Source: GCA-2770975 sp050248915 (GTDB lineage: Bacteria > Cyanobacteriota > Sericytochromatia > UBA7694). Taken from it: 14,371 nucleotides of DNA. A model generated the notes under the pieces. It was not told the DNA's origin. It made no database searches and was given only the letters and a program-made list of their open reading frames with translations. A program made the translations under genes and the position numbers. Below, one piece after another: positions 6,349 through 12,911 of this stretch; the stretch's first letter is position 1; the number at the start of each line of letters is the position of its first letter. The stretch covers positions 1 through 14,371 of the forward strand of contig JBFWRL010000147.1 of assembly GCA_050248915.1 (NCBI GenBank). Direction: 5' to 3'.

Positions 6349-8985
6349 TTAAGGCTTTTCGTAAGCCCCAGTATCTATGGCGGCTCCCTGGGGGCGGGCG
6401 GTACCCAAGACATCAATGCTGGGAATTGTGACTCCCCCAAAGGTCGCAATTCCCAGATTGGCGGAATTCGCGAGTTGTAAACCATCGTCGTTGGTGAACC
6501 AGGTATTGTCAGCCCCGTCGGGATCTGCAATACCCACAAAGGGATCCGCTCCCGCTTGCAGGTTGCCCTGGCCGCCAGGCAGCGCAATATTGCCAAAGAC
6601 ATTGTTCCAGAGCAGCACATTGACAAAGACCGGGCTACCGCTATTATTGTAAAACGCACTGCCACCGCTGACGGCGGTATTGCCATTAAAAGTGACGTTG
6701 ACCAATTTGGGGTTGCTGGTAAAGGTATTGTACATACCACCGCCCCGGCCGTTGGTGCTATTGCCTGTGATGATTACGTTGGTGTAAATGGGGCTGCTGG
6801 TGTAATTATAAATAGCACCACCGTTGGTGGTCGCTGTATTTCCAATAAACACAGCTTTGTTGACATTGGCTGCGCTACTGGGTGCGTTGTACATACCGCC
6901 ACCACCCAATGCGCCTGTTGCTGTATTTGAGATAAAGATCCCGTTATTCAGGGTGATGGTGCCGCTATTATTGTAAATACCGCCCCCTTTGTCTGAGGTA
7001 TTGTTGATAAAGGTCAGATTATTAAAGGTCGGATTGGCAAAGCCCATATTGAAGAGGCCCGCTCCCGAGCTGCTCGAAGCATTGCCGATGAAACTCGAAT
7101 TGCTGATGGTCGACGGCGGTCCGCCGTTGATCAAGACTGCACCGCCGTTGACGCCGGTATTGGACCTGAAAACCATATTATTAACTGTCGCGGCCACGAG
7201 TTCAATATCGATAGCGCCTCCCCCAGGATTCCCGACATTGGCGTTTCCGCCCTGAATTGTGAAACCGTCAATCATGGTGTTGGCTGTATTGGCGGTGACG
7301 ACTTTTTCGATATTCTCGCTGCGATTGGGATCGGCGGCGGTGACAACGACATTGTCATTGCCGAGAACATCCCCCTCGAGAATACTCAGATGGGTGGTAA
7401 AATTGCGGGCTGCCCGGTTGCTCTCATTGCCAGCAAAACCGCCGTAGAGAGGTACATTGCTTTTGAGCGTGAAGGTATCTGCGCGGGCTGTCCCCGGCTT
7501 ATAAGTGCCTGCGGCAACCCAAATCTCATCTCCTGCCACGGCAGCGCCCAAGGCAGCCTGTAAGTTGATGGCTTTGGCCCAGCCCTGGCCATTGGTGGTC
7601 AGGGGGTTATAAGCCGCACCATTGGCGGTGACCGTTAGAACATTGATGGCCACATCCCCGAGGGGGGCAAAGGGGCCCGTATTGACGGCTGAACTCAGGG
7701 TATAGGTGCCTGCTTGGGCGACCGCGGGCACAGTCACCACCAATTCTGTGGCGGTGGCAGAATTGACCGTGGCATTTAAGGTCGTGCCACCTTGAACAAA
7801 ACGCACTTTATTGGCGGTGGTAATCCCCGGATAAAAGCCTGTGCCCGTGATTGTCAACTGCTGGCCACTGCGGGTAAAAATTCCTGATGCTGTGGTGATC
7901 TGGGGAGCCGCAGGCACCAAGTCGTAATTGGCTTGGGTGGCACTTTGGCCTGGCTCAAAGGTCTGTGAGGAGAGCAGTAAACGTGGCCGGGTACCTTGGT
8001 TGGGCAATGAAGGGGGCAAGACTGAGGCGGCCAAGGTGGAGTTGGGATAGACAAAATTATTGCTGCTGTTGAGTTTGATATAGATCGGCCAATTGCCGGG
8101 TGAAATATTGGTGACCGTAATCGTACCATTGCCTTGGGTCACAGCTGTGCTGGTGGGGTCATCGACGCGCACGGTGAGGGTATCTGTTCCCAATAAGCCA
8201 CTGACAGGCAAACTAAAGCTGGCTGTGTTGAGAATATACACCGGTTGGCTCAAATTCAGATTGGCAACAGGGGTGCCCGAGAGCAGATCAGACGTGATCT
8301 GGTTTGTATTGATCAGGGTGGGATCCACGACAAAGGGGCCGGGTGTGCCGTTGCCACCATAGAGCACTTTGTCGATCTGGGTTTGCAGTGCTTGGGCATT
8401 TAATTGGCGAATATAGTCTCTCTGGCTGCTGATCAGACTGTTGATCAGGCGGCCCAAGACCAAAAATCGCCGCCGCACAGCGACGGTTGTGGTGCCAGAG
8501 CTGTAGACACCCATCGCCACCGCATTGGGCACAGCGATTTTGTCAGCGTCGTAGAACTGAGCGGTGATCACGTGGTTGGCACCGACTGGCACGTTGGGGA
8601 TCACGATGTCCTGATTGACCACCCCTGTGATCGGAATATGGCCGCCACTGTTTTGGATGGGTACAGGAATATCTGGGCCACTGACCGTGAGGGTGAGATA
8701 ACGCAATTGAGAAATATCACTGGCCTGGGTGCGGAAGCGCTGGCTCAGGGCCGACCCCAAATTAAACACGATCCGCTCTTTATTGCCTTGGGTTTCGATC
8801 TGGCCGCTCAGGGGAGGGGTATCGCTGTCTCCTGCTTTAAAAGCAGAAGCCGCAGGCGGTGATTGCAGTGGGGCTTGCTGGGCGGGAGGAACAGGGGTGG
8901 ATTGGGGCTGACAAGCAGCCAAACAACAGCTCAATAAGAGGCTTAGGGGAGTTATCTGTCTGTTTTTTTTGAAAACGCGTCTCAT
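6349..8985 (-). CDS. Lipoprotein with IPT/TIG-like domain and right-handed beta-helix
   Basis: This is an 878-aa secreted protein. The signal peptide MRRVFKKNRQ... ends in a lipobox L-A-A-C (22-25), so C25 is the likely lipidated residue. Residues 26-60 are a Pro/Gln/Ala-rich linker. Residues 65-175 look like a beta-sandwich, and an IPT/TIG-like Ig fold lies at about 358-450 (PQITTASGIF, LTITGTGFYPG). From about 455 a right-handed parallel beta-helix begins. Its entry module is typical (AAGTYKPG at 491-498, LYGGFAGNES at 513-522, LEGDVLGND at 536-544), and about seven coils of 24-29 residues follow. The C-terminus closes with AAIDTGAYE (868-876), the usual end of cell-surface proteins with this helix. 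The start is ATG 8985, with AAAGGA and GGGA upstream. A surface role such as adhesion or polysaccharide binding is inferred; no catalytic residues were identified. Confidence 0.9.
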   Translation of the reverse strand: MRRVFKKNRQITPLSLLLSCCLAACQPQSTPVPPAQQAPLQSPPAASAFKAGDSDTPPLSGQIETQGNKERIVFNLGSALSQRFRTQASDISQLRYLTLTVSGPDIPVPIQNSGGHIPITGVVNQDIVIPNVPVGANHVITAQFYDADKIAVPNAVAMGVYSSGTTTVAVRRRFLVLGRLINSLISSQRDYIRQLNAQALQTQIDKVLYGGNGTPGPFVVDPTLINTNQITSDLLSGTPVANLNLSQPVYILNTASFSLPVSGLLGTDTLTVRVDDPTSTAVTQGNGTITVTNISPGNWPIYIKLNSSNNFVYPNSTLAASVLPPSLPNQGTRPRLLLSSQTFEPGQSATQANYDLVPAAPQITTASGIFTRSGQQLTITGTGFYPGITTANKVRFVQGGTTLNATVNSATATELVVTVPAVAQAGTYTLSSAVNTGPFAPLGDVAINVLTVTANGAAYNPLTTNGQGWAKAINLQAALGAAVAGDEIWVAAGTYKPGTARADTFTLKSNVPLYGGFAGNESNRAARNFTTHLSILEGDVLGNDNVVVTAADPNRSENIEKVVTANTANTMIDGFTIQGGNANVGNPGGGAIDIELVAATVNNMVFRSNTGVNGGAVLINGGPPSTISNSSFIGNASSSSGAGLFNMGFANPTFNNLTFINNTSDKGGGIYNNSGTITLNNGIFISNTATGALGGGGMYNAPSSAANVNKAVFIGNTATTNGGAIYNYTSSPIYTNVIITGNSTNGRGGGMYNTFTSNPKLVNVTFNGNTAVSGGSAFYNNSGSPVFVNVLLWNNVFGNIALPGGQGNLQAGADPFVGIADPDGADNTWFTNDDGLQLANSANLGIATFGGVTIPSIDVLGTARPQGAAIDTGAYEKP
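6586..7179 (-). repeat. Beta-helix coil repeats (about 7 coils)
   Basis: This region encodes about residues 603-800 of the beta-helix lipoprotein. Each coil follows the pattern N-x-x-F/I-x-x-N-x-[A/S]-x-x-x-G-G-[A/G]-x-Y-N, then 8-12 residues to the next Asn-led strand. Examples are GGGIYNN (667-673), GGAIYNY (722-728) and GGGMYNT (748-754). The nucleotide copies have diverged, so this is a structural protein repeat rather than recent DNA duplication. Confidence 0.8.
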
Positions 8986-9036
8986 TGCAGTCCCATTCCT
9001 TTGGCAAAATGCGCTTGGTCTCAGGTGAGTTTACTT

Positions 9037-9042
9037 ATTATA
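9037..9042 (-). promoter_or_regulatory. Candidate -10 element upstream of the beta-helix lipoprotein gene
   Basis: The minus strand reads TATAAT at 9042-9037, a perfect sigma70 -10 hexamer, about 51 nt before the ATG at 8985. No good -35 lies at 16-19 bp spacing. The short spacer and the shared strand allow readthrough from the gene at 9050 as well as an own promoter. Confidence 0.35.
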
Positions 9043-9049
9043 CCTTAGG

Positions 9050-10153
9050 CTAACTCAAGCCTTCGAGGTCAATTTGGGGGTTGACGCTTTCCGTGCTGGT
9101 TGGACTGCTGGAGCCGCTCCCCGAGCCTCCTCCCGAGCTGCTGCTGGATGAACTGCTGCCAGAGCTGCTGCTGGTGTTGGCTGCAGGGGCGCTGTTGGGG
9201 GTCCATTCGGGGTGAGCGGGCAAGAGGGCACTGATTTTGCTGGCAGCAGCGGTAATCGCGGCTTTGATTTCGGGCAGATTGGCCAGCAGTTCAAAGGGGT
9301 AGGCCCCAAGGGTATTGGCAATGGCCCGGGCCAAATTGGTGACTTGTTCTGCCAGCAGGGGATCGGTTTTGAGCAAATCCAAGGGAATTTGGCCAAGGGG
9401 GCCGCTCAACTTGCTCAGTTCGGTGGCCAACATGGCCTGGGCTGTGGTTGTCACGCTGATATCAAGGGCGACAGTCTCTCCTGGCTTGATTTTTGCCAGA
9501 TCCACCAGGGCGATGATCCCCAATTTATTGATGGGACTTTGTGTGAGGCCGTCGATACCTCGGGCGACCAGGGTGTACATGCCAATGGGAACACCCGGAG
9601 GCAAGGTCAGGCTGTAAACGCCTGAGCTGTCGGAGCGACCCTGGGCGATAATCTTCCCCTCTTTGTCACGCAGGCTCAGCTCGTATTCGACCCCCTCATA
9701 GCGGGTGCTGAGTAAGCCGTTGAGTGAGGTGTTTTGCAAAACCCGAAAGGGGGTTGTTGCTTGCCATTCAAGCGCTTCAGAGCTGCGCAGGCCGCTGGGC
9801 AACAAAACACCCGAGGGCAGCAAAACCCCGCTGGGCAAGAGCAATCGGCTGCCCTGCACAAGCCCTGACGGGAGGAGAACTTGACCTTTGAGTGTAATAC
9901 TTTTGGCTTGGAGTCCTGATGGGAGCAAAACCTGATTGCCTTGGGGGGCGGCATTGGGCAGTTGTGTTTGCTCTGAGGCGGGGGAGGAGTGTGTTTCTGT
10001 GGGCAATATGTCTGGTTTGATACCCGCGTTTGGGGTATCAAGGACAATTTTTTCAGGTGATGTGGCATTGGGTAAGTTTGGGGTTTGTGAGCTGAGAGGG
10101 GCTACTGGGGCACAAGCCACCAGCGAGAAACACGCGACCAACAGACGTTTCAT
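9050..10153 (-). CDS. Lipoprotein with tandem LLPSG motifs and carboxypeptidase-regulatory-like domain
   Basis: I chose the ATG at 10153 (367 aa) over one 30 nt upstream because AGGGGGAG lies just before it and the protein then begins with a signal sequence, MKRLLVACFSLVAC. The lipobox is L-V-A-C (11-14), giving lipidated C14; the signal is short. Residues 15-73 are Pro/Thr/Ser-rich. Residues 75-121 hold five LLPSG motifs, the last three in direct tandem. Residues about 155-200 resemble a carboxypeptidase-regulatory-like beta-sandwich (YELSLRDKEGKIIAQG, then YSLTLPPGVPIGMYTLVARG). Residues 235-312 are helical, 327-350 are an almost pure Ser/Gly tract, and the end is NPQIDLEGLS. I do not know the function. 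It is probably a membrane-anchored envelope protein, and its neighbour at 6349 is also a lipoprotein, 64 bp downstream, possibly in the same transcript. Confidence 0.85.
   Translation of the reverse strand: MKRLLVACFSLVACAPVAPLSSQTPNLPNATSPEKIVLDTPNAGIKPDILPTETHSSPASEQTQLPNAAPQGNQVLLPSGLQAKSITLKGQVLLPSGLVQGSRLLLPSGVLLPSGVLLPSGLRSSEALEWQATTPFRVLQNTSLNGLLSTRYEGVEYELSLRDKEGKIIAQGRSDSSGVYSLTLPPGVPIGMYTLVARGIDGLTQSPINKLGIIALVDLAKIKPGETVALDISVTTTAQAMLATELSKLSGPLGQIPLDLLKTDPLLAEQVTNLARAIANTLGAYPFELLANLPEIKAAITAAASKISALLPAHPEWTPNSAPAANTSSSSGSSSSSSSSGGGSGSGSSSPTSTESVNPQIDLEGLS
9791..9931 (-). repeat. Five LLPSG repeats in the 9050-10153 lipoprotein
   Basis: This stretch encodes residues 75-121: V-LLPSG-L, an 11-residue spacer, V-LLPSG-L, a short spacer, then L-LLPSG-V, LLPSG-V and LLPSG-L back to back. 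Codons differ between copies (Ser as TCC, TCG or AGC, Leu as TTG, CTC or CTG), so the amino-acid motif has been kept while the DNA has drifted. Confidence 0.8.
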
Positions 10154-10334
10154 CTTCTCCCCCTCGGTGGCCAGTCGCAGCAAATCAAGCTGGACAGGGC
10201 TTGGCTGATACTTTACCCAATTTCATCCAAGTATACCATCAAAACTTTGAGCTGCTCTTTCAAAGGCTGCCCTCATTTCTGCGCCCCTGCATTCTGCGGT
10301 ACAATGACATATCCTTGCCCGGAGGCTGATTGCC
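10154..10334. promoter_or_regulatory. Divergent intergenic region with candidate promoters
   Basis: This 181-bp gap separates the minus-strand lipoprotein from the plus-strand GST operon, so at least one promoter in each direction is expected. On the plus strand, TACAAT at 10300-10305 is a five-of-six -10 match, 29 nt before the GST start. On the minus strand, TATACT at 10235-10230 is a five-of-six match, 76 nt before the lipoprotein start. Neither has a convincing -35, so both are weak candidates. I saw no strong operator palindrome. Confidence 0.35.
10157..10164 (-). promoter_or_regulatory. Ribosome binding site that sets the LLPSG lipoprotein start
   Basis: On the minus strand, AGGGGGAG is followed by AAG and the ATG at 10153. 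This places translation start at MKRLLVAC, the signal peptide start, rather than ten codons upstream. Confidence 0.7.
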
Positions 10335-10964
10335 ATGCTGAAACTCTATGATCTCAATATTTCTCCCAACGCCCTGAAAGTCAGGGCGGTGCTCTATGAG
10401 TTGGAGCTGCCTTTTGAAACCGTGCCCGTGAATATTATGGGTGGGGCGGGCCAGCAGATGGACTATTTGGCCAAAAACCCCAATGGCAAGGTGCCTGTGC
10501 TCGAAGATGGCGATTTTGTGCTCTGGGAATCCAATGCCATTATCAAGTATCTTGCCAGTCTCAGACCAGATAAACATTTGTTGCCCAGTGAGCCCCGGCC
10601 AGTGGCTCGGCTCGATCAGTGGCTGTTTTGGCAAGTGGCCCATTATTACCAGCCTGTGGTCAATTTGGCTGTGGAAAAAATCTTTAAACCCATGGCAGGC
10701 CAAGCGCCAGATCCCAGTTTGGTGGCCACATTAACCCAAGATTTTATGCGCCTGACCTCCATCTTGGAAATGGGGCTGACAGATCGGGATTATTTGCTGG
10801 GTAAACTCTCGGTGGCAGATTTTGCCATGGCCGCCAATCTCTTTATGCGTGGGCAATTGGGGCTGGATATTTCTGCTTTTCCGGCTGTACAGGCCTGGTT
10901 GGTTCGGGTTGAATCCCGCGAGAGCTGGCAAAAAGCCTCGGCCCTGGCCAGCATCCAATTATGA
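10335..10964 (+). CDS. Glutathione S-transferase family protein
   Basis: This 209-aa cytosolic protein has the normal GST length. The N-terminal thioredoxin-like domain (1-76) shows MLKLYDLNISPNALKVR with the likely catalytic Ser10, the KVPVLED strand with the expected cis-proline P54, and the glutathione-binding E65-S66 pair in WESNAI. The helical C-terminal domain contains LLGKLSVADF (154-163), the conserved N-capping box (S159, D162) that stabilises the GST fold. GSTs conjugate glutathione to electrophiles or reduce peroxides and disulfides; the substrate here cannot be told. The start ATG has a strong GGAGG at 10321-10325, 9 nt upstream. The stop overlaps the next start (ATGA at 10961-10964), so it should be translationally coupled to the secretion-type ATPase. 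That is an odd partner, and I see no functional reason for it. Confidence 0.92.
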   Translation: MLKLYDLNISPNALKVRAVLYELELPFETVPVNIMGGAGQQMDYLAKNPNGKVPVLEDGDFVLWESNAIIKYLASLRPDKHLLPSEPRPVARLDQWLFWQVAHYYQPVVNLAVEKIFKPMAGQAPDPSLVATLTQDFMRLTSILEMGLTDRDYLLGKLSVADFAMAANLFMRGQLGLDISAFPAVQAWLVRVESRESWQKASALASIQL

Positions 10965-12910
10965 GCGAGGCGGCCGCCCAGCCGACCCTGCGGATTGGCG
11001 ATCTGCTGGTTCAAGAGGGCTATCTCAAACCCGCCCAACTCAAAAAGGCCCTGCAGGTCCAGGCTGAGCAAGAACAGTACCGCCCACTGGGGCGGATTTG
11101 TGTGGAATTGGGACTGGTCTCGGCCAAGGAGCTGCAACGCCTCTTGCGCAAGCACCACAAGCGCATGTATTTGGGTGAGTTGCTCCAGAACCTGGGACTG
11201 CTGACCCAGGCGGAATTGGAGCATTTGCTGCAATTGCAAAAAATTGAGCAAAAGCGCCTGGGCCATCTCTTGATCGAACACCAGATCATTACCGAATCCC
11301 AGCTCACCGATGCCTTGAGCATGCAATTGGATATCCCCCGGATTTTGCCTTCGTTGGAACTGATCGACCCGCGTCTTTTAAACGGACTCAATGGAGAAGA
11401 ACTGCTGGAATTGGTCTATTTGCCTGTACACCGCAGCGAAGATCAGCTCACAGTGGTCATGGCTGACCCTCTCAATCAGGAGCTGATCAGCAGCCTCGAA
11501 GCCCGTTATAATTGCCGCCTGCAGCCCGCCATTGCCCCCGCTTCTGAGATCAAAGCCACCCTCCAGGCCTTTTTTCAAAAGGTCTCAGGCGAGGGAGCAG
11601 AACTGGTCATCGATAATCAGAATCCCTTTATTCTCGATGAAAACCCGCTGGTGCAAGACCCCACTGCCACAGCGGTCAATTTTATTATTTCCAGTGCGGT
11701 CATGGATCGGGCTTCGGATATTCATATTGAACCCCAGGAACGCTATTTGCGTGTGCGCTTCCGCATTGATGGCCTGCTGCACCACAAAACAGATTTGCCT
11801 TTTGACGTTGCCAAAGCCATGATCCGCCATTTTAAACGGCTGGCCCGGCTTCAGACCGAAGAGTCGTATTTGCCCCAGAGCAGCCATATTCAAGCACAGA
11901 TCTCGGGCAAAGAGATCGACCTGCGCGTGGCCACCTTTCCGGGCCAATGGGGTGAAAAACTCGTGGTCTCTTTATTGGAGAAACACAGCACCCTGCTCAA
12001 TTTAGAGCGCATTGGCTTTTCGCCGGTCTACCTCAAATCGACCCAGCGCATTTTGGATATTTCTGGTGGGATTGTTGTGGTGACAGGCCCCGCACGCTCG
12101 GGCAAATCCACCACTTTATACGCGGCCATGAATTATCTCAACGATCTCGACAAAGCCTTGGTTACGTTGGAACACCCGATTGTCTACCAATTGCCGGGTG
12201 TCGTTCAGACCTCCCTGCGTCCGGGTCAGAGTCCGGCAGGCCTGATCGATGCGCTGGTCAGCCAAGACCCCGATATTTTGATGGTGCAGGATATTCCAGA
12301 TATTGCCACGGCCCAGGCTTTGACCCGTGCTGCTGTGATGGGGTATAAAGTTTTGACCTCCTTACATACCCGCGATCTGGCCAGTGCGCTCTTTCACCTG
12401 ATGCATTTGGGGGTTGAGCCCTTTGTGATTGCCTCGACCGTGACCTGTGTGATCGCCCAGCGGCTTGTTCGCCGTCTCTGTGAACACTGCAAAACCCCTT
12501 CCCAGCCAGAACCCGCTCAGCTCACGTCTTTTCCGTTTAAGTCCATGGATCTTCAGCTCTTCAGCTTTTATGATCCGGTGGGCTGTAACGAATGCCAATT
12601 ACAGGGGTATTCAGGCCGGACTGCGCTGCACGAAATGTTGATCATGACCGATACTCTGCGCGATGCCCTGACCTCGGGTCAGACCCTGTCCGCGATTCGC
12701 ACCTTGGCCCGGCGCGAGAATCACCTGATCTCTTTTGCTGAAGATGGTTTTTACAAAGCCTCTCAGGGGGTGACCAGCTTGCAAGAAGTGTTGCGGGTGG
12801 CCCCTTTAAACGAAAGTGATCGTTTGACGGGGCGCAGCTCGGAAGAGGTCTTTGCGCTCTGTTCCAGCCGTTTGCCTGATCCGCTTTTGGAGGCCAATTC
12901 TGTTTTCTAA
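10961..12910 (+). CDS. GspE/PilB-type secretion ATPase with four MshEN-like c-di-GMP motifs and altered Walker B
   Basis: At 649 aa this is a type II secretion/type IV pilus family ATPase. Residues 11-122 carry four tandem copies of the 24-residue RLGxxL...G......L...L..Q motif; an N2-like domain follows (about 123-205). The catalytic part has an Asp box SDIHIEPQ (252-259), Walker A GPARSGKST (376-384; the family norm is GPTGSGKTT), a Walker B segment DILMVQDIPD (438-447; family norm DIIMVGEIRD), and a His box SLHTRD (467-472). A tetracysteine zinc site CEHC (507-510) and CNEC (542-545) lies in the C-terminal lobe, as in GspE/PilB. The usual catalytic glutamate is D444 here and the following Arg is Pro. 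Such ATPases normally drive pilus or pseudopilus assembly at the inner membrane. Here no other pilus gene is visible. The start overlaps the GST stop by 4 nt. Confidence 0.9.
   Translation: MSEAAAQPTLRIGDLLVQEGYLKPAQLKKALQVQAEQEQYRPLGRICVELGLVSAKELQRLLRKHHKRMYLGELLQNLGLLTQAELEHLLQLQKIEQKRLGHLLIEHQIITESQLTDALSMQLDIPRILPSLELIDPRLLNGLNGEELLELVYLPVHRSEDQLTVVMADPLNQELISSLEARYNCRLQPAIAPASEIKATLQAFFQKVSGEGAELVIDNQNPFILDENPLVQDPTATAVNFIISSAVMDRASDIHIEPQERYLRVRFRIDGLLHHKTDLPFDVAKAMIRHFKRLARLQTEESYLPQSSHIQAQISGKEIDLRVATFPGQWGEKLVVSLLEKHSTLLNLERIGFSPVYLKSTQRILDISGGIVVVTGPARSGKSTTLYAAMNYLNDLDKALVTLEHPIVYQLPGVVQTSLRPGQSPAGLIDALVSQDPDILMVQDIPDIATAQALTRAAVMGYKVLTSLHTRDLASALFHLMHLGVEPFVIASTVTCVIAQRLVRRLCEHCKTPSQPEPAQLTSFPFKSMDLQLFSFYDPVGCNECQLQGYSGRTALHEMLIMTDTLRDALTSGQTLSAIRTLARRENHLISFAEDGFYKASQGVTSLQEVLRVAPLNESDRLTGRSSEEVFALCSSRLPDPLLEANSVF
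10991..11326 (+). repeat. Four tandem MshEN-type 24-residue motifs
   Basis: Encoded residues are 11-34 (RIGDLLVQEGYL...ALQVQ), 42-65 (PLGRICVELGLV...LRKH), 70-93 (YLGELLQNLGLL...LLQLQ) and 99-122 (RLGHLLIEHQII...ALSMQ). The characterised MshEN module uses two such motifs, each binding half of a c-di-GMP molecule. Copies 1 and 4 keep both the leading Arg and the final Gln, whereas copies 2 and 3 lack the Arg and copy 2 also has His for Gln. Linkers are only 4-7 residues. Confidence 0.8.
12889..12893 (+). promoter_or_regulatory. Shine-Dalgarno relevant to the MFS-CapA start
   Basis: GGAGG at 12889-12893 lies inside the end of the ATPase gene. It is 6 nt before an in-frame CTG (12900) but 18 nt before the GTG at 12912. 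The good spacing favours the non-standard CTG, whereas the usual start codon set favours GTG. Confidence 0.45.
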
Positions 12911-12911
12911 A

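Noticed and set aside
6586..7179. Repetitive DNA that might be a CRISPR or satellite array
   Set aside because: The periodicity is 24-29 codons in a coding frame and fits beta-helix coils. The DNA copies are diverged and there are no identical repeats with unique spacers.
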